Below are positions 59,567 to 64,000 of a stretch of 64,000 bases of DNA, in pieces. Under the pieces are notes generated by a model, which did no database searches, had not been told where the DNA came from, and was given only the letters and a program-made list of their open reading frames with translations. Made by a program: the position numbers and the translations under genes. Where the stretch lies: the NCBI GenBank assembly GCA_938002965.1, contig CALKZY010000002.1:1-64000 (forward strand), given 5' to 3'. Within the stretch, counting starts at the first letter, position 1; each line of letters opens with the position of its first letter. The DNA is from an uncultured Acidimicrobiales bacterium (GTDB lineage: Bacteria; Actinomycetota; Acidimicrobiia; Acidimicrobiales; SZUA-35).

Positions 59567-61111
59567 TCAGCCGAACTCGTCGGCCATTTCCGATTTCCGT
59601 CGAGCCATGAAGTCGGTCAACTCGGCATCAATGGCATCGTCAAGGGGCGGGGCTTCGTAGTCGGCCAACTGCTGCTTCCAAGTGGCGTTGGCCCGTTTGG
59701 CGGCATCAAGGCCGCCTTCTTCGGTCCACTGCTCGAAGCTTGAGTTGTCGGCCGTGGTCGAGCGGTAGAACGCTGATTCGAAGTTGGCCAATGTGTGGGC
59801 AGTACCCAAGAAGTGCTGGCCCGGTCCGTTCTCGATGATGGCATCAAGTGCTTGACCGTTGGGGGACATGTCCACTCCTTTGGCCATCACCTCCATCATC
59901 CCGCACTGATCGGCGTCCAAGATGAACTTCTCGTAGCCGACGGACAGGCCGCCCTCCTGCCATCCGGCTGAATGCAAAGCGAAGTTAACGCCTCCCATCA
60001 GCGTGGGGATAAGCGTTGATGCGCTCTCGTAGGCTGCTTGCGCGTCCGGTAGCTTAGACCCGCACAGCGAGCCTCCTGATCGGAACGGCACGCCCAGGCG
60101 CCGGGCGAGGGCGGCCACGGTGTAGAGAACGAGCGCAGGCTCGGGCGTCCCGAAGGTGGGGGCACCGGTCTGCATGGACATTGAGCTGGCGAACGAACCA
60201 AAGACGACAGGGGCTCCGGGTCGAACCAGCTGAACAAAGGTCATTCCAGCAAGGGCTTCGGCCAGAGTTTGGGCGGCGACACCGGCAACCGTCACCGGAG
60301 ACATGGCCCCGGCCAGGATGAACGGTGTAATGATGCACGCCTGATTAGCCCGGGCGTAGGTTTCGGCCGCCCCGAGCATTGTGGCATCCCACGACAGCGG
60401 CGAGTTGGCGTTGATGAGGCTGGTCATCACTGTTCGTTCTTGGAGATCGCCACCGAACGCCATGCGGGCCATCTCGATGGAGTCCGAGGCTCGTTCAGCG
60501 GCGGTTACCGACCCCATAAACGGCTTGTCGCTGTAGCGGATGTGCGAATAGACCATGTCGAGGTGGCGTTTGTTCGTCGGGATGTCGACCGGCTCGCAAA
60601 CAGTTCCGCCTGAGTGGTGTATCGAGGGCGCCGTGTAGGCCAGCTTCACGATGTTCCGGAAATCCTCGATGTTGGCGTAGCGTCGACCGTTATCAAGATC
60701 GAAGGCAAAGGGGGAGCCGTAGTTGGGGGCGAACACGGTGGCGTTCCCGCCGATCTGCACCGACTTGGCCGGGTTCCGTGCATGCTGGGTGTACACCTCT
60801 GGAGCGTTCTCGGAGACGATCTTTCGACACATACCACGGGGAAAGCGAACTCGTTCACCGTCGACATCTGCCCCTGCTTCGGCCAAAAGCTTGAGCGCGG
60901 AGGGGTACTCGGTGAAGTCGACCCCGACCCGTTCAAGAATGGTCTCGGCATTGTCTTCAATAGTGGCGAGGCCTTCCTCGCCGACCACCTCAAACGGCTT
61001 CAGACTGCGAGTAATGAAGGGACTCGAGACGGCGTCCTTCTGCGCAGAGGCTCGGGCCGCCTTGCGACCTGCTCGTCCACCGGTTCGCCGCCTCGATGTT
61101 GATTCGCTCAT
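59567..61111 (-). CDS. MttB-family corrinoid methyltransferase (non-pyrrolysine)
   Basis: A 514-residue trimethylamine-methyltransferase-family protein: VGVDFTEYPSALKLLAEAGADVDGERVRFP near the start, HHSGGTVCEPVDIP, SLINANSPLSWDATM, SGGSLCGSKLPDAQAAYESA and NGPGQHFLGTAHTLANF. No in-frame amber codon breaks the gene, so it is the non-pyrrolysine type, whose studied members demethylate glycine betaine, carnitine or proline betaine. The methyl group goes to a corrinoid protein; none is in the window. ATG 61111 with GGGAG 11 bases upstream. It lies 63 bases after the reductive activator gene, same operon. Confidence 0.88.
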   Translation of the reverse strand: MSESTSRRRTGGRAGRKAARASAQKDAVSSPFITRSLKPFEVVGEEGLATIEDNAETILERVGVDFTEYPSALKLLAEAGADVDGERVRFPRGMCRKIVSENAPEVYTQHARNPAKSVQIGGNATVFAPNYGSPFAFDLDNGRRYANIEDFRNIVKLAYTAPSIHHSGGTVCEPVDIPTNKRHLDMVYSHIRYSDKPFMGSVTAAERASDSIEMARMAFGGDLQERTVMTSLINANSPLSWDATMLGAAETYARANQACIITPFILAGAMSPVTVAGVAAQTLAEALAGMTFVQLVRPGAPVVFGSFASSMSMQTGAPTFGTPEPALVLYTVAALARRLGVPFRSGGSLCGSKLPDAQAAYESASTLIPTLMGGVNFALHSAGWQEGGLSVGYEKFILDADQCGMMEVMAKGVDMSPNGQALDAIIENGPGQHFLGTAHTLANFESAFYRSTTADNSSFEQWTEEGGLDAAKRANATWKQQLADYEAPPLDDAIDAELTDFMARRKSEMADEFG

Positions 61112-61174
61112 GTCTTCGCTATCTCCCTGTCAACCTCTGGTTGAGTCCGTCTATCGATTCGATGGATGTCGTCA

Positions 61175-63271
61175 TCAGCTGGCACTTTCGCCATTTGACC
61201 CTGATCTTGACTCTGACTCTGACTCTGACCTTGATCTTGATCTTGACCGTCTACGTCTACGTCGTTGCTCAGTCCCCGGTTCGCGACGGGCAGGCAACGT
61301 GACCACCTTGTCAAGATTGGGGTTTGCCGCGCTCTCGTGAGGGAAGGCCAAAGCGGCGACGAAAAGGTCCTGGAATCGAGGTTCGGTGGCTGTCTCGATC
61401 TTGGTGACCGATGCTACTACCCGTTCCATTTCCATGCGTTCGGTGGCTGATAACAGAGCCATAGTCGCCCCGGAACCGGCGGCATTGCCTACCGAAGTAA
61501 CGGCGTCAACCGGGCAGTCAGGTATGAGGCCGAGCACCATGGCATGGGTGGGGTCGATGTGAGCCCCGAATGCTCCGGCCAGACGGACCTGGTCCACGGC
61601 GTCGTACGGTGAGTGCTCCAGTAGGAGGTCGATCCCGGCCCGTAGAGCCGCCTTGGCCAACTGGATGGCCCGAACGTCGTCTTGCGTAATGGCGACGTTG
61701 TCAAACAACCGGTAGCTGAAGGTCCGCTCGTTGGGCTCGACCCGACTGGTCCGCTCCATTAGGTTGCCCTGGATCACCCCTTGGGGGTCGATTACGCCGG
61801 AGAGAAACAGCTCACTGATGACCTCGATGATTCCGGATCCGCAGATGCCGGTGACTGTTGGCGACTCGGCCGTGAACTCGACTGAATCGGACCAGTGGGG
61901 AAACCCGATAATCCGAAATGAAGGCTCAAGTGTCGTGCGGTCGATTCGAACCCGCTCGATAGCACCGGCCGTGGCGCGCTGCCCGGCCGAGATCTGGGCC
62001 CCTTCGAAGGCCGGCCCCGTCGGGCTTGATGCAGCCAGGAGACCTGAGTTGTTGCCCAGAACGATTTCAGCGTTGGTCCCGACGTCGACCAAAAGCTGAA
62101 CCTTGTCGCTGCGGTGCGGCTTTTCGGCCAGAATGGCGGCAGCTGTGTCGGCGCCGACGTGACCGGCGATGCAGGGCCCGAAGTACACCTGGGGACCATC
62201 TCGAAGGTCGAATTGTGCCGCTGATCCGGTAACTGCCCGGTCAGTGGCCAGCGGGAACGGTGCCTGGCCGAGGGGAGTGGGGTCGATGCCCAACAACAGG
62301 TGGCCCATGATGGGGTTGCCGACCAAGACGACGTCGAGGAGGGCTGAGTAGTCAAGCTCGGCTTCGGCCACTAGCTCGTCGAGCAGCTCTTGAATTGCCT
62401 CTCGTATGGCTTTGGTGAGTTGTTGATCTCCGCCGGGGTTCATCATGACGTAGGAGACCCTGCTCATTAGATCCTCACCGAAGCGAATCTGAGGGTTCAT
62501 ACGTCCGGCCGAAGCCAACACCTCACCGGTCTGCAGGTCACAGAGATGTCCGGCCACCGTTGTCGACCCGATGTCGATGGCGGCGCCGACGGCCCGGTCC
62601 ACAAAGCCCGGCCACACCGCAGCGACTTTGGGTGGCTGCGGGGCCACAGGTTGGCCCTCGGTTGCGGCGCTTGTTCGACGTATGGCGACAGTCAGTCGAG
62701 GAAAGGCTTTGTGCAGCCCGGCTAGGACCTCAAAGGGAACGACTGCGTCGGTGATGGCCCACTGATCGGCCAGCCCGTCAATAAGGCGACCAGCAAGGCT
62801 GTCGCCGTCGTCGAGCTGCTCTTGGAGAGTCTGGTCGGCAGCATTGGCCGCTTCGAGATCCATGTAGTGAAGCGAAATCGTGGGGTCAACCACTAACTCG
62901 CCGAGGTCTATCTCCTTGCGAACGACCTGACGGTGGATTTGACTCTCGGGCGGAACGTCTACGACAAGATCACCTAGGACTTGTACTCCGCAGCCCAGCC
63001 GGTTTCCGTCGCCGATCGCACGCTTGCCTCGGTAGTCGGTCTCGATGACTCCTGGGACCGACGCACTGTCATCGTCGACCGTGATAGCCCACTTCGAGTG
63101 AGTTCCAGGGGAGATCCCAACCTGGCAGCGTCCGCAGATGCCGCGGCCGCCGCAAACCGAGTCCAAGTCGACACCGAGTTCCCTGGCCGCTTCGAGGACA
63201 GTGGTCCCTATAGGTACTGTTCCACTCAGCCCGGATGGCGTGAAGACGATCCGAGCATCGGATGTGCCCAC
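61175..63271 (-). CDS. Reductive activator of corrinoid proteins (RACo/RamA-like) with Arg/Ser/Glu tail
   Basis: A 698-residue DUF4445-type protein. The N-terminal [2Fe-2S] domain has Cys40, Cys46, Cys49 and a later Cys near 97 (CGGRGICGRC; RLGCGVQV). A linker domain follows, then an ASKHA-type ATPase domain (AAIDIGSTTVAGHL; VDVGTNAEIVLGN; GSGIIEVISEL; LAGAFGAH). It re-reduces inactive Co(II) to Co(I) in methyl-transfer corrinoid proteins at the cost of ATP. The GTG at 63271, 8 bases after the upstream stop, is chosen; the frame is open to 63388. The last about 30 residues are RRRRRRSRSRS.. and SESES.., encoded by a hexanucleotide repeat. Confidence 0.86.
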   Translation of the reverse strand: MGTSDARIVFTPSGLSGTVPIGTTVLEAARELGVDLDSVCGGRGICGRCQVGISPGTHSKWAITVDDDSASVPGVIETDYRGKRAIGDGNRLGCGVQVLGDLVVDVPPESQIHRQVVRKEIDLGELVVDPTISLHYMDLEAANAADQTLQEQLDDGDSLAGRLIDGLADQWAITDAVVPFEVLAGLHKAFPRLTVAIRRTSAATEGQPVAPQPPKVAAVWPGFVDRAVGAAIDIGSTTVAGHLCDLQTGEVLASAGRMNPQIRFGEDLMSRVSYVMMNPGGDQQLTKAIREAIQELLDELVAEAELDYSALLDVVLVGNPIMGHLLLGIDPTPLGQAPFPLATDRAVTGSAAQFDLRDGPQVYFGPCIAGHVGADTAAAILAEKPHRSDKVQLLVDVGTNAEIVLGNNSGLLAASSPTGPAFEGAQISAGQRATAGAIERVRIDRTTLEPSFRIIGFPHWSDSVEFTAESPTVTGICGSGIIEVISELFLSGVIDPQGVIQGNLMERTSRVEPNERTFSYRLFDNVAITQDDVRAIQLAKAALRAGIDLLLEHSPYDAVDQVRLAGAFGAHIDPTHAMVLGLIPDCPVDAVTSVGNAAGSGATMALLSATERMEMERVVASVTKIETATEPRFQDLFVAALAFPHESAANPNLDKVVTLPARREPGTEQRRRRRRSRSRSRSESESESRSGSNGESAS
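61195..61260. repeat. Hexanucleotide microsatellite in 3' end of the activator gene
   Basis: Nine units of YTGAYY (61195-61248), with three identical CTGACY units in the centre, are followed by two GTCTAC units (61249-61260). On the coding strand they give the Ser-Arg, Ser-Glu and Arg tail. Units are whole codons, so copy-number change keeps the frame. Confidence 0.92.
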
Positions 63272-63278
63272 GGTCCGG

Positions 63279-64000
63279 CTAGGACTGAGCTCGGGCCCGG
63301 CGACCGCCGCGGCGTCGTCCACCAGCTCCGCGTGCACCGTTTGTGCCGTTTTCCCCCGGGTCCCGGTTGGCTTGAATCCAGTCGGCACAGTTGGCGTCCT
63401 GATTGTTCAACACGTCGGCGGCCATGACGGAGTTTCGGACGTCAGAATGCATTGGGTTCATGATGGCCGAGGTCATGCCATGAGAGATGGCCATTGCCAG
63501 GAAGTTGCCGGTAATGACATGGCGGTTGGGTAGACCGAAGCTGACGTTGCTGGCGCCGCAGGTGGTGTTGACGCCGAGGTCGGTCCGGAGACGGTGTACC
63601 AGCTGGAACACCTGTCGCCCTGCGGTGCCCATGGCCCCGATCGGCATGACCAGCGGATCGACCACTACGTCGGACTTCGGGATTCCGTAGTCGGCGGCGC
63701 GATTCACAATCTTTTCAGCCACGGCGTAGCGAACGTCGGGGTCCTCGGAGATGCCGGTGTCGTCGTTTGAAATGGCGACGACGGCGGCCCCGTACTTGGC
63801 GACGAATGGCAGAACCCGTTCCAGGGAGTCCTCTTCACCAGTCACCGAGTTGATGAGCGGCTTGCCCTTGTAGACGGCTATGGCCGACTCCAGCGCTTCG
63901 ATGATGGACGAGTCGATGGAGATAGGCACGTCGGTAATGGATTGAACGAGTTCTACCGCCCTGGTGAGCAGCGCTGGTTCGTCAGCCAGCGGAATACCGG
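63279..64000 (-). CDS. Pterin-binding methyltransferase (methyltetrahydrofolate:corrinoid type), 5' end outside window
   Basis: About 240 residues are visible and the frame is open to the window edge, so the N-terminus is missing. The TIM-barrel pterin-binding (DHPS/AcsE/MtgA-like) family is shown by PISIDSS, GKPLINSVTGEE, AVVAISNDDTG, DVVVDPLVMPIG, NTTCGASNVSFGLPNR and SAIMNPMH. It moves a methyl group from the methyl-corrinoid protein to tetrahydrofolate (or back). The C-terminal about 30 residues (GENGTNGARGAGGRRRGGRRARAQS-like) are basic and low in complexity, an unusual tail. First visible gene of the operon with the activator and MttB homologue. Confidence 0.86.
   Translation of the reverse strand, partial: GIPLADEPALLTRAVELVQSITDVPISIDSSIIEALESAIAVYKGKPLINSVTGEEDSLERVLPFVAKYGAAVVAISNDDTGISEDPDVRYAVAEKIVNRAADYGIPKSDVVVDPLVMPIGAMGTAGRQVFQLVHRLRTDLGVNTTCGASNVSFGLPNRHVITGNFLAMAISHGMTSAIMNPMHSDVRNSVMAADVLNNQDANCADWIQANRDPGENGTNGARGAGGRRRGGRRARAQS

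Noticed and set aside
61096-61302. Short plus-strand frame with a hydrophobic LTLTLTLILIL stretch that looks like a TM peptide.
   Set aside because: It arises from the hexanucleotide repeat within the minus-strand activator gene and has no ribosome-binding site.

Overview
The window reads as a chromosomal stretch of a GC-rich actinobacterium. The signs are GTG and TTG starts, many 4-bp ATGA/GTGA gene overlaps, an F420-type luciferase-like oxidoreductase, a PknG-type kinase with rubredoxin-like zinc ribbons, and a secreted Thr/Pro-rich protein of the 'PTTTAEPTTT' kind. The mixture (C1 and corrinoid metabolism, Mo enzymes, B12 mutase, phytanoyl-CoA dioxygenase-like protein) suggests an environmental, perhaps marine or host-associated, member such as Acidimicrobiia. 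That placement is inference from gene content; no rRNA or other marker is present. I saw no tRNA, rRNA, IS element, integrase or CRISPR array. No gap between genes exceeds 300 bases.

Layout. 1-2.8 kb: end of a GcvT-fold (sarcosine/dimethylglycine dehydrogenase-like) gene, a HAD hydrolase, a GntR/HutC regulator and a DUF1508 protein. 3-7.4 kb: a molybdopterin oxidoreductase operon (fused Fe-S/NrfD-type membrane subunit, then a catalytic subunit without a Tat signal). 7.7-10.6 kb: a secreted LVIVD/PA-domain protein and pyrE. 10.6-24.5 kb: a minus-strand catabolic island in two operons. The first holds an XdhD-like Mo hydroxylase, an SsnA-like amidohydrolase and two fold-type-II PLP enzymes. The second holds an 8-oxoguanine-deaminase-like protein, a YgfK-like Fe-S protein, an N-carbamoyl-D-amino-acid hydrolase and a metzincin-like protein. 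A plus-strand ECF sigma/membrane-protein pair sits between them. This resembles the E. coli xdhD-ygfK-ssnA purine-catabolism group but with different and missing parts.

24.6-39.4 kb: a RimK-type ATP-grasp ligase with an aspartic-protease-like partner and an aspartoacylase-family peptidase, then assorted single genes (hydrolase, nuclease lipoprotein, methyltransferase, 6PGDH-like reductase, LLM oxidoreductase, substrate-binding-like protein, DUF2306 protein, PhyH protein). It ends with a three-gene B12 acyl-CoA mutase operon (large subunit, B12 subunit, MeaB GTPase). The active-site residues of the mutase point to isobutyryl-CoA-type rather than methylmalonyl-CoA-type chemistry.

39.9-52.8 kb: a signalling island. 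On the minus strand are a GlnX-like four-TM receptor, an orphan PotD-type binding lipoprotein and a PLP decarboxylase. Divergent on the plus strand are a coiled-coil protein, a PknG-like kinase, a PP2C phosphatase, a von Willebrand A protein and an FHA protein, all translationally coupled or closely spaced; a TerC membrane protein follows shortly after. Kinase, phosphatase and FHA protein all carry similar N-terminal CxxC zinc ribbons. In mycobacteria GlnH-GlnX-PknG-GarA(FHA) senses amino acids and tunes glutamate metabolism; this looks like an elaborated version.

52.8-64 kb: an HTTM-like membrane protein, an orphan Flp pilin, a divergent Lrp/alanine dehydrogenase pair, a two-domain alpha/beta-hydrolase fusion, the Thr-rich protein, and a minus-strand corrinoid methyl-transfer operon (pterin-dependent methyltransferase, reductive activator, non-pyrrolysine MttB homologue).
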